From the NCBI GenBank assembly GCA_948470475.1, contig OX419344.1, forward strand, positions 19,300,725 through 19,364,724: 64,000 nt of DNA, given 5' to 3'. Shown here piece by piece: positions 11,001-20,799 of this stretch (positions within the stretch are counted from its first letter, which is position 1; every line of letters starts with the position of its first letter). Origin of the DNA: Galaxea fascicularis (Eukaryota > Cnidaria > Anthozoa > Scleractinia > Euphylliidae). The position numbers and the translations under genes are program-made. The notes under the pieces were generated by a model that worked only from the letters and a program-made list of their open reading frames with translations, was not told where the DNA came from and ran no database searches.

Positions 11001-14000
11001 AAACCAAAACCTGACTGACATTGTCAAACACCCCAGCCAAGCATTTGAAAACTATACAAACATGCAATTGTGCGGAGGCTTTGCAAAGAGTTGGGGGGGG
11101 GGGGGGGTGGAGGGGGAAGAAGGTCTCAAGAAAGGTGGTAAAATGTGAACAAGAGAACTGTTATCAGGACAGACGTATCAAATGGTTATTTTTTGGTTTT
11201 CGCACGAGTTTGACAGTTCAGTTTCGAAACCAAAACCTGACTGACATTGTCAAACACCCCAGCCAAGCATTTGAAAACTATAAAAACATGCAATTGTGCG
11301 GAGGCTTTGCATTTTTCAAACTCTATACTAGGCTCTTTGCAGTTTTCAAAAAATTTCACATTTGGCGCGATATCCGACGTCTCAAATGAATGAATGAATG
11401 AATGAATGAAATGAATGAATGAATTTTATTTAAGTGTCAGAGTTAAGCTAAGTATAAGCTAATTGTGGACGCTAAAAGAACATTCCAAGTACAAAATAAA
11501 ACTGAGTTGAAATGGGAATACTACAATTGATTAAAAGCTATTCTAGAATTTGCAATCAATTTTAAAAGCAAGGAAGGTTCATAAAAATGTCAAATCTTAA
11601 ACTTTTAAGTTTACAAAATGGACCACTTCAGTAATCACCTAATTACACTAAACAAAATTCCTGCGTTTTAGAGCCGTTACATGTGGTGGACCATCAAAAG
11701 AAATGTACGGAAATTAGTAAGAAGAATTCAAATGTTAAGCTTAGGCCAAAGATCAAAATACCTTACCAGCTCACTTCCGGAAATGGAGACTGTTAAACTC
11801 TTGCCCCCAAACACAGTTGTCGCGCGTGTTGGTAGATTTTCTTGTGACACACTAGACGTTGAGAGGATCCCAGCTAAAGTTGAAGCACCTTCGGACTGAA
11901 AAATCGTAACATTCACATGTTAAGTAGCTAAAAACATAAAGGTACTTGAAATGGTGCCCTTAACGGCCAGGAAGAAAGTTGTGAACACGTTCTGTGCACT
12001 GGTGGTTTCGTCTGAGGGTCTTACATAAAGTAAAAACATTGAGGGCGTTACTGAGGGCAAGGAAACCTCGTGATAATTGTCCAGGAGGTCCCTAATTTTA
12101 AGCCAAAGCTTTAAAGTTTTCACCATAGGCAAATACATGTTTCGAAAAACCTGTCTTCTTGTGATCAAAACCGCTACATTTGCAACGCTGAACGTTTTAT
12201 ATGGTTTATGACGTTTCAAAGAAACTGCACACGGACCTTAATTGAAAACAATGGAACTATTAAAGACCTAGAACACGTAAACCAGCGCGTTCATAAGCCT
12301 TCATCACTGATCAGTGTTGCGAATATGGTTTTCTTGATACTTGCAATGTAGGTACAGAACCAGTTTTCGCCCATCTCCTCCTTTGTAATATTGAGTTTTG
12401 ACCGTAGCACAAGGGTGATTAGTCCATGCGCGGCCCTAACGTTTGCAAGGAGTTGGAGTAGGGGGGAGGGGGGAGAGGGGGAAGAAGATCTCAAGAAAGG
12501 TAGTAAAATGTGAACAAGAGAACTGTTATCAGGACAGACGTATCAAATGGTTAGTTTTTTGGTTCTCACACGAGATTGACAAATTTTCCAAAGACTTATC
12601 ACCAACTTTGTAGCCATGAAGATATCACAGACTCTCATAGTTTTCGTTTTAAGAAGACCTTGGGTGAACGGATTACAGGTAGAAGTAATGCAATCCACTT
12701 GCCTCCGTAACAGGGTATGACGCAGCCCTCCCTGGTAAGTCAAACTTGTCATCTGAAACGAAGACAAGGATAACCGCATAAAAGTCACGTGAATTTCAAT
12801 GAAAGCAGCATACGGTCAGTTGAACGAACGTTTTACGCCTGACTAATCAAAATTAAGATTAGCGATGTCATTTTCGGTGTTGAAAATCATCCAAAAGCGA
12901 TAAGCTTCAGTAATCACCATTCTTCTTCTGAAAAGAACTGTTAGACTTCAGAGGTGTGCGGTGTTTCTTTGACAACAGACGAAAACTTCGGAAGGATTCG
13001 GGCCAGGTTCGTAAGTCATCGTATGGTTCCGATACCCTTCCACGGTCTTTGAAAACAATGATCTTCTGGCAGCGTTAGGATATCTTCGAAACCATCGGTT
13101 GATTTCCGTAACATACAGTTTATTCGCTAAGCAGCTACGAAAACCACATGTGTTGTACTGGTGACTTTAATATCAGGACACGTAGGCATACTACACGGAC
13201 TTATTGCACTGCGCTTGACCAATAATTATTAGAATCCTTAATCAATCAAGTTGTAGAGATTACGAAGGAGAAAACTGCCTGGGCCTGCCAACTCAAACAG
13301 GGGTAAACATAGGTTGGGCTGGAACACCATAACACAATGATTAGCATAACCTAACGACTGACTATCATGCAAACTCGAAATCTGATTGGCTTCGTAAAGG
13401 GTATCTAATTTTCGATAAACTGCTCGAGAGCGCGTCCAGGGAAAACGACTGAACTTAAAAAAAAAAAAAACAACAACTAAAAATAAACCAGCTACAATCA
13501 AATTTCTCTGTTGAACAGATTGGTAACAGGGTTATCAGTTTTCGGTTTCGATCGACCTCGAGAGCAGGCTCGCCACTCGTTAACTACTGTCACTGATTAT
13601 CAAAAAGTACCTTTTGTAATGCCATCTACAGTTATCAACACGTTAGCTTTTGGACGGTGAAACACATCTCCAGCTAACAAGCCAGCCCAGCTCAGCTCCT
13701 AAAATGTCAATCAAAGTTATGTCAGTAAGCAACCTTGAGGTTCGTTTTTACAACAAGACAATACAATTGCTTCAACAATTTTCACTTCAAAGATGGGAAT
13801 TAAACAGAAACAAAAAAAGGTGCAATATATTATGTCTATAAAGGAAAATGCAGTGCTGAAAACAACAGTCGATCATCGGACACTCGGTCCGACCAAATTT
13901 TGAAAATGTCTAGCCAATTTCAAAAGTAAGTTGATCCCGTCATGTTTCAGTCACCATACTGAACAGTAAGGATGCACATTTTTTTCCTTTCGAACAGGGC

Positions 14001-17000
14001 TAAATAAGACGAACAACAGTAAAAGATACTCGGCATCCATTTATTACTAAATCAACAACTTATTCAACGTAACTATGCAACATGTACAATTTGAAGAGCA
14101 AATTTAAACTTGAAACAGAACTACACCGATGTTCAGGACTGCCAGGTCAAACAGTGGTATTTCCGTGTAGGTTTGTAGCTCGAACGAGCGCGATCCGTAA
14201 ACGCAAAGTTTGAAGCGAGTGAGAAAATGGAAACAAGAAGACTGGACGAAACGTATCACAAGCACATACTCGCGCGCGAGGATAACTCTTAAGTTCCTCG
14301 CGCGATCGTCGCGTTTCCCTCCGTGAATTCTAAAAGGGAATCAAACACTCGCGAAAGAAACAAACAGAAAAATATAACCACTCTTTTACAGTCCAAAATT
14401 TTCTAACCTTTGTGGAGGAAAGTCCAAGCGCGAGTGCTATAACATTGGAGATATCATCCGAGGCAATGGCACCAGCATTCGGCAGGAAAGTCACATAGCT
14501 TGGACTGTGAGCAATAATCAGTTTGGAAGCATCAGATTTCTGCTGAGAAACACCGCGAATTATCCAAATGTTCAACGCGCTACTTTAACACGGTAGATAA
14601 AAGATTATCACGGTTGATAAAGCACAGCCGTAGCTGGGCAGTGTTCACGTACATGTCATCCCGTGGTGAAATGTGTTCGTCCCGCGATGAGTTCATCCCT
14701 CGGGATGATTATTCCATTCAAACAAAATACCTTAACTGTTAAATTTCTCTGAGACTCACTTCATTTGACGGCTCAGGTCAGATGAGAACTGCCGGGGATG
14801 ATGAATTTCACCTGTTTACTTGACTACAGGTGTTAACATGATCTTGAGGGGAAATGAGTTCATCCGGATTGTGTTGTTGTGATGTTGATCCCTACACTGT
14901 TCATTCAACACAGAGATGAAATGTCACCCCGGGATCAAACGTGCAAAACATTCCACGTAAACAGTTTTTCCGGGGTGAAGAATAAGACGTTAATAACCGT
15001 TTATCACGGGACGAAAGACACCCTGGATGCCTGCTTTAATGTAGACAAAGCCTGTCTGACTTTGTTGGCACAGTTATATGCTGATAACTGCTGCCTTTGA
15101 AAATACCGTATCGGCAAGTCCGTACCCACCCCTCCCCTAACCCAACATTAACACTGACTTATTAACTTATTACAACTTGTTGAATTAAGGGAGGGAGAGG
15201 TGCGTAGTTGTCCAGCTACTGACATTGATCCAAATCACCTTGGCAACAAGAGATTAATTCGTCGCATTGACGTTGTAAAAGCCAATAAAATTCATCCTGG
15301 AATGAAAATCTCATTCGAGTTGTTATGTAAACGCAGCCTGACTAAGCAAAACAAACACTCTTTGAACCGTGGTAATGACCAGCACCTGATTTCTCCTTAC
15401 AATAAGCTGCTTATTCAGACGTGAAAGTCATAAGGGAAGGAAACGTGATCTCTACCTCGACAAATACTCCCAGCCGATATCATAACATTAAAGACAGTAC
15501 TTTGAATATTGATATTGGAAGAGCGCATAGTTTACTCAAATGACAGACTAATCAAGTGCTCTATTTTTCAAGATCTCTCAATCAGCACCAAAAAGCAGAA
15601 ATTTGTAGACTTCCGCTTTCGGAATAACGTTTCATCATAAATCAAAGTCTGTTTTTATCTTTATTCACTAAATGGTGAAAAATTGTGTTTGCTCTAGTAT
15701 ACGCTTTTAACTCCGTTGGTTTTTACATTTTCCAAACCTTTTACCAGTCTATCACCCTACAATCAAGCGTATGAAGTCGTTTTTTATTGTCAAAAGGCAA
15801 TCGGTTTGTACGTAATAACCATAATCCTTTCCCCTCCAGGAATTCAGATAAGTACGCTGCCCCTGACGCTGAAAATGTTTGTTTGGTCATTAAGTTACCA
15901 AAAACGTGTACAAAACGTGACCTCAATCTATGAAGGAACTATGAGGTTACCTTGTCATGGGTGTTCTTTGGCAGTAGAAAAGCAGTAGGCAAAAAAAGAT
16001 GTGTCAGGATTCAGTCAGAAAACCCAGCCTTCATTACAATTCAAGCATAATGAATCTGGTTTTGAGACTGGAAAAACTACGACTCACATTTAACTACTGC
16101 GCTTGCCAATTAAAGGCTACTTTCGAAATATCAAAATTCAGCTCGATAGAGCGGCCCACAGGACAAAAATAATACAAACGAATCGCAAGGAATGTGAAAG
16201 ATGATTACCATAACTTTCAATCTCCTTTCGATTTTTTTCCCTCTGGGTGTGGCTATTAAGCTGAATTTTTTATATTTCGCAGTCAAACTGTTCACATATC
16301 TACTGCACGCGTAGATTTGACTGCAAAACATAAGACGAACCTAAAGGCCGGTACAACGTAAGTTAGTAAAGGCGTGATAGAATATCAGAGTGATAATGCG
16401 TGATCCGAGAAACTGTAGACAGATAAAAGATAAAGGAATCTCTTTCTTATGTTAGGAAGAACATTTGTCTATCTTGAGCTTAACATTAAACAGCAGACGG
16501 TTCAGTTCAAAAGCTCGACTCTCTTAATCTTTACACAAGATTGGTGACGACAAAAAAAAACATCTTGGCGTTGTGCTCTTCATTGGCTTTTGTTCACACA
16601 TGCAGTTAAAGAGTTTTACTGAAATGTAAAGCAAGCGTTGCTATCAATCGTTATGACGGTCAATTTCCTCCAAAAACAGACACCAATAACAAACGGATCT
16701 CACAACTGAAGTTACAAAGATGTCCATCTCAGAAACACTGAAATAAAGTAACACTGAAACTGGAGAATGGCGAAAACCAACCATGGGCATCTGTACACGT
16801 GGCTCACAATGTTACCCGTTTTGAAAGACGAGCAGGGTACAGAATTGTCGTTCTTTGTATCTTAGTGAAGTGTCTGTCTTTCTGATAAGGAGATCACAGT
16901 GAGGATTGCCGTGTTCATCTTAATAATGGGTGGGTTTCTGTCGTCCAGAAAGGTATGACAGAGGCTCAAAGAATACTAAGGACTTATGTGTGATCAGAGC

Positions 17001-20000
17001 TGATTCAGTGCCCATTTACAAAGTATTTGTCTCACAGGGGAGAAATGAAATTGACTGAAGTAGAATAGCTTCAAAGTAGGATTTACGTTAAAAAATCCTC
17101 AAGCTTTTTTCTAACCATTTCAGTCTTGATAAGTTCCAACCTTTTGGCAGAAGAGTTTTATCAAAGAGAGAAAACCTAAGGTGCATCCTGTAGACTGTTG
17201 TCTCCGAGAAACGTTTATGACCAGGCTGTGGTAGAAACTGAATTTCTGTGTACTGTCTTAGAGTCCATTTCAGAAAGGAATGGAACACAATGAAACTGAA
17301 ATTCTGTCTGTCTTTAGAGTGGTGTGTAATGAAAGGTAGACAAGACTGTGATTGTGTGTGGATCATACACAAGTTAGATTTTAGAGAGGCTATATTATCT
17401 GTTAAAATAATGCACTAAGGGGACGAAGGTAAGAAAGAATAGGATGTTATGTAACCATCTGTGGGACCCATAATGACAGGAACTTGACTCCAAGCATTTG
17501 TTTTAGAGTGGTGTCTACTATAAAAGACAACATATGAAAGGATTGAATTGTGCAAGTCTGTGAGAATATAGTGAGTGTCTATCTCGAAGAAGTCTGTTCA
17601 AACTTAGTGTCTGATCAAAAGAGCCTCAGTATCGAAAGTTGAAATGAGAGATAAAAGCTTGATTTAAGACTGCATCAACACTATATTTGTTTCTACATGT
17701 AGCAAAGGTGGGTATCTGTTGGTGATAACATGCAGAAACGAGAGACAAGGATGGACATAGCCCATGTGTCCAAATTAAAGAGGCAAAAAAACACAAATAG
17801 AATCACTGAGTAGAGGCTTGTGATTGAAACAGATCACAAAAAAGGACCGTGACAAGGATTGGCAATTTGTATCTGCCAAAAGGATTGGAAAACAAAGTAA
17901 ATGAATTAAAATGATAGGGTCTGACTTTGATCTTTGTTAGGTGCATGCCTTTGCGAGGGGTCCGTCTGACAGAGACATCTGCCTAATGAGGTGTGTGTTT
18001 GTGTAAAGGAAGTCTCAGAAATAAATCAAACATAGCAGGATTGACACTGTAGGCAAAGGGTGAAGTGTCTACCATTGATTTCTATTCCTTGGCACTGGCC
18101 AATCAATCCAGTCAGTTTTCAGTTAGTAAGCACCAAGCTGAACACCTGCTTTTCTGCTGGTCTTTGGAAATTGTTCAAAATGGAGCAAACTATGGTTTTC
18201 ATGTGCTGCTGCGAAAGCAATGTAAATGCGTCATCAGAAAATTTATCTAAAACAGATGTCTCTCACTGATAGTGCAACAAAGAGATGTTCTATTAAAGTA
18301 CTTGGACAAATTAGCCTATATACAATGTATGATGAAGATTACTGCTCATTGCTTTCCATATTGAAAGAGATCAATTCATTGAACTGTTAGGGTGTGATAT
18401 AGCTAATTCCATCTTACATTTCAGTGCATTGTTGCATTTATGCTGTGCAGTGCAGTAAAGTGCAAGAAAGTTGTGATCCTGGTGGGAGGTGGTTATGTGT
18501 GCATGAGAGGGACAGTTTAATGCTACTTTGCTGTGCATTTGAGCAAGTTACTTATTAATTAATTACTGAACATAAAAGAGAATTGCCTGATGACAAAACT
18601 CTACCTAAGAGCAAAATGAATTTGGATGTGAAACTCTAGAATTATTTATTGCCATTGTTGGAAACTTTGAACACAAAAACTAGAAACAGGAGGGGAAATT
18701 TAGTGTTCTAAGTAAAAAAGACCCTGGAGGAAAGTCAGATAACAAATAAAGACAAACAAAAATTGTGTTGTTCAGTCAAATGCTCCCTCAATGTGTCCTC
18801 CTCATGTTCTGGCAGAAACCTAAGGCTATGTGATAACCTTTACAGCATAGGCACCATTTACTGAGAACTAATGAAGGAAGTTAAAGGTGTGTTGTACATT
18901 GGCTGCAACCTTTACTTATTTGACAGCAAATCAAAATGTACATATACTACAATGAAAATCAAACCCTTAGAAAACTATCCCGTACTAAATTGTGATTATC
19001 AAAGTGAAGCACTGCATTAACCAAACGTGTCGTTAACATACTTGTTCACCCAATGTGGTTACCGGTACTTATGTCCTTAGAGAGTGAAAGACCGGGTTAT
19101 AAAGTCAAGAGCAATCACTGATCAATTTGATACATTGTATATATAAAGATAAAACTCAAATTCCATTCTTTCAACATGATGCCTTACATGCAGCTGTTAC
19201 ACAGAGTCAACTGAACAAATGTACACCGTGTTCATTTGAGTATGTTTCTAGGTGTGTGTTTGTTTCACTTCTTGAGTGTTTTGTACCTCTGATCCATGTC
19301 ACTAATCTATTATTATATCCTGCAAATAAAGACCTTCTGGCATTTTTAACTCCAAATAGTTCTTTCTGAAGGTCTGTACCTTTTCTTATTTATTAGTTGA
19401 CACGATTTTGTATTACCAATAAGAAAACTCAAGGTACAATAAAGACGTTTTTTGTTTGACACAACAAAGGCAATCTATTTCCACATGGCGTTTCATTCAC
19501 ATACCACGAAAAATAATAGTAATGAAGATAAGAGCAACGAAAATCCCAAAGGACCATCACGTTGATAATGAATTCAGTAGAACACAGAATAAAATCCCGG
19601 TGACGGTGATCTTAATTAAATCTAATCCGTGAGAAATCATGCTATGTTTCATCCTCTACCTACGGCTAAACGATATGAAGGTAAATTGAATTAGACGTAG
19701 AATCAAGCTTGAAAGCTAATGGTGGATCGGATCGTTCATTACCTAAAAAGAAGCGAACACCGAACACAACGTTCGGAGTTGAATTGACATACCTTTTCGG
19801 CTTCTTTAATGACTAAGGTTTCTTTTGCATCACTCAGTAAACTTGATGCTGCAGTTTTAAAACAGAAAACATAACAATACTGTAAAGGACAATAATTAAA
19901 GTATCGAACGCACCCGAAGATCTCATCTTGGGAAAGGTGGAAAGGTGTCTCCTAGCTCCGCGATCGATTGATTGAACAGCCTCATTTCAGGAGAATTTTA

Positions 20001-20330
20001 GCGAAGCAATACTTTCTGGCATGGTCTAAATTATGTTTGAGATACTGCTACCACAAAAATTACAACTCGAAAACCTTCATTTACAATCTAGGTTTAGTGT
20101 AAGAAACATCCACGGGACGTAATAGATTACCGTCATGAAATAAACAAGGGAGTAGAATTTCGACGGATATTTCGTCCTAGAAAAGGCAAGTTACCTACAC
20201 TTCATATATCTGATTGATAGACATATTAAAAAGGAGTATTGTTGCAGTAAATTTCACATTTTAAGTTCACGATTTTACCTGTTGAAACCAAAAGAAGACA
20301 CAAGCATAACAGAATCTGCTTATCCGCCAT
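4838..20330 (-). CDS. ATP6AP2: ATP6AP2 (prorenin receptor / V-ATPase accessory protein 2), 15 exons
   Basis: Single-pass type I membrane protein that in animals assists V-ATPase assembly, Wnt and planar-polarity signalling and, in vertebrates, renin binding. My model, in transcript order: 20279-20330, 19793-19848, 14408-14542, 13611-13698, 12677-12752, 12052-12091, 11767-11895, 10598-10726, 9072-9125, 8499-8570, 7657-7734, 7211-7281, 6452-6578, 5852-5923, 4838-5038. Every junction has GT/AG and matching phase, giving 1,380 nt and 459 residues, against 350 in human. Residues 1-17 are a signal peptide. About 82-110 match the human segment around FHRP. About 236-326 match the C-terminal half of the ectodomain (PDIFTLSFSSL, RRYGD). 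Residues 414-438 span the membrane, followed by the diagnostic tail with MDPG and DSIIYRMT. Exons 2, 13 and 14 have no clear human counterpart, so those joins are less certain. The human furin motif RKTR was not seen. Confidence 0.9.
5586..5717 (-). other. Possible alternative terminal exon with a membrane helix
   Basis: A 43-codon frame on the minus strand carries a long hydrophobic run (KFVVCLAFVAVPIVLFFALF, then FCVGILWWK) and stops eight residues after it. An AG dinucleotide lies directly before it (5719-5718), and its phase matches the end of ATP6AP2 exon 14. Splicing to it would swap the normal tail for another membrane anchor. The pyrimidine tract is poor and no homologue is recognised, so this may be a chance frame, a pseudo-exon or a remnant of another membrane protein. 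Confidence 0.25.
6751..6862. repeat. CCCACCCCTCCCC foldback element, copy 1
   Basis: A short element with inverted ends, GGGCAAGTGCGTACCCACCC at the left and GGGTGGGGGCAGAGTTGCCC at the right. A second copy with its core inverted lies at 15112-15220. Both are in ATP6AP2 introns. Confidence 0.75.
8745..8790 (-). repeat. SINE fragment related to 49185-49440
   Basis: TCAAATGAAGACTGATCCTC followed by GCAGTTGTGAACGCAATTAA is the inverse of the 3' flank at 49350-49390 with few changes. ATP6AP2 intron 9. Confidence 0.8.
10379..10580 (+). repeat. High-copy dispersed element (GATCACCAGGGATCAGTTGA family)
   Basis: A roughly 200-bp element with ACCAGCACCTAACTTCTC near the start, GGAATGATCACCAGGGATCA in the middle and GAGAGTAAAGGGG at the end. 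Related copies in the window: about 31588-31840 (inverted), 54810-54965, 7395-7630 (inverted), 15350-15530 and 47413-47615. Similar elements are abundant in coral genomes, which supports the taxonomic guess. It ends only some 18 bp from the donor of ATP6AP2 exon 8. Confidence 0.75.
10962..11311 (+). repeat. Direct duplication of a 120-bp block around a poly-G tract
   Basis: A block beginning TTTTTGCACGAGTTTGACAG and ending GTGCGGAGGCTTTGCA occurs at about 10962-11085 and again at 11190-11311, with very few differences. Between them are 18 consecutive G (11091-11108) and a second block (11113-11185). That second block (AAGAAGGTCTCAAGAAAGGT onward) recurs at about 12480-12552, again behind a G-rich tract. 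All copies are in ATP6AP2 introns 6-7 or 5. Confidence 0.9.
11381..11425 (+). repeat. (AATG)n microsatellite
   Basis: About eleven AATG units with one slip. It follows the duplicated block of 10962-11311. Confidence 0.95.
12435..12482 (+). repeat. G-rich tract in ATP6AP2 intron 5
   Basis: Contains TAGGGGGGAGGGGGGAGAGG, meeting the four-G-run rule for a quadruplex. It precedes the B' copy of the duplicated block, just as the 18-G tract precedes block B at 11113, so the G tract was probably copied together with the block. Confidence 0.7.
15112..15220. repeat. CCCACCCCTCCCC foldback element, copy 2
   Basis: Shares the terminal GGCAAGTCCGTACCCACCCC and the AACCCAACATTAACACT core (inverted relative to 6751-6862). 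The right end is more diverged (GGGAGGGAGAGGTGCGTAGT). It lies in ATP6AP2 intron 2. Confidence 0.75.
16115..16280. repeat. Foldback element, diverged copy of the 55806 family
   Basis: Starts GGCTACTTTCGAAATATCAA and runs through GAATCGCAAGGAATGTGAAA, both also found at 55806-55976. The right arm is degraded but recognisable (CCCTCTGGGTGTGGCTATTA). Confidence 0.85.
20279..20330 (-). CDS. ATP6AP2: ATP6AP2 exon 1: start codon and signal peptide
   Basis: The exon encodes MADKQILLCLCLLLVST and leaves one base for the next exon. The core after Lys4 is almost purely Leu, Cys and Val, a typical cleaved signal peptide, as expected for this secretory-pathway protein. The start codon sits in AAGATGGCGG, a good animal initiation context that is also a YY1-like box. 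The donor is CAG|GTAAA. The start is chosen because the hydrophobic core follows at once and the next exon joins in phase. Confidence 0.85.
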
Positions 20331-20707
20331 CTTGCGATCGGTCACGAGATTTTTAGTTTGCGGGCTCAAAGTAATATCCCCTGTAGGTAGAATTAATTTT
20401 CTTCGCGTTCCAGAGTTTTGATAAATTCTTTTTAATATTAGTTATTTCAAGTTCATTTAGAGCTTTCAAAGCCAGAAAACTTCAAAAAAAAGTATTCTGC
20501 ATACGCAGAAATTTTTATGTAATTTAAAGAGGGTTTAATCTTGTTGTAAAAGATAAAATACATTGGTATCAAAATACAAATTCTCGCAAGCTTACATGAC
20601 GTCACGCCAACGGAGCAAGCGATCAAGCGAGACAGTTCTCTCACGACCTCTGATGTTGAAGTACGTTGGTCTCTCATTGATAAATCTTTGGTTTCGTAGC
20701 CTAAGCA
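20331..20707. promoter_or_regulatory. Bidirectional promoter between ATP6AP2 and BCOR
   Basis: The 377 bp between the two start codons must hold both promoters and both 5' leaders unless an upstream non-coding exon exists. It contains a perfect CRE palindrome TGACGTCA at 20597-20604. A YY1-like CCGCCATCTT at 20324-20333 overlaps the ATP6AP2 start. No TATA box is placed convincingly on either side. On the BCOR side an upstream ATG at 20653 opens a 20-codon frame that overlaps the main start out of phase and could lower translation if it is in the transcript. Confidence 0.7.
20597..20604. promoter_or_regulatory. CRE palindrome TGACGTCA in the shared promoter
   Basis: Perfect 8-bp palindromic cAMP-response element, the site bound by CREB/ATF dimers. 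It lies 104 bp before the BCOR start codon and 267 bp before the ATP6AP2 start codon. Because it is symmetric it could serve both directions. Function is inferred from sequence alone. Confidence 0.5.
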
Positions 20708-20799
20708 ATGGCTAGTGACAGCGATCGTAATCTTTGGGATGCCATTGGTTTGGCAAACAACACCGATCTCTCATCGACACAAGAAAAAGAGCAATCGCT
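20708..20799 (+). CDS. BCOR: BCOR-like exon 1, start codon
   Basis: Thirty codons plus two bases starting MASDSDRNLWDAIGLANN in the context AGCAATGGC, ending at donor CT|GTAAGG. It joins exon 2 in phase if the second AG of a tandem CAGAG acceptor is used. No known domain. The start was chosen as the first in-frame ATG whose frame runs to a strong donor. It is short, acidic and polar, like the N-termini of many disordered nuclear proteins. Confidence 0.6.

Larger units (their letters stand above)
5039..14407. other. ATP6AP2 introns 3-14 with scattered repeats
   Basis: The gaps between exons from 5039 to 14407 are introns of 0.4-1.5 kb. Apart from the elements listed separately they hold no supported gene. 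Notable contents are a paired-arm CCCACCCCTCCCC element at 6751-6862, diverged copies of a dispersed element (about 7395-7630 and 10379-10580), a mobile-element fragment shared with 42150-42400 (about 7805-8250), a SINE fragment at 8745-8790 and a local segmental duplication (10962-11311, 12476-12575). Confidence 0.7.
14543..19792. other. ATP6AP2 intron 2 (5.2 kb)
   Basis: The longest ATP6AP2 intron, with no supported gene. It holds a foldback element copy (16115-16280), the 15112-15220 element, a diverged copy of the dispersed family (15350-15530) and a block at about 14640-14960 with repeated CATCCCG/GGGATGA motifs. From about 16780 to 18100 the plus strand is purine-rich and full of GTCTGTC / AAAGGTA-like words, perhaps a decayed tandem array. 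The rest is plain AT-rich intron. Confidence 0.6.
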
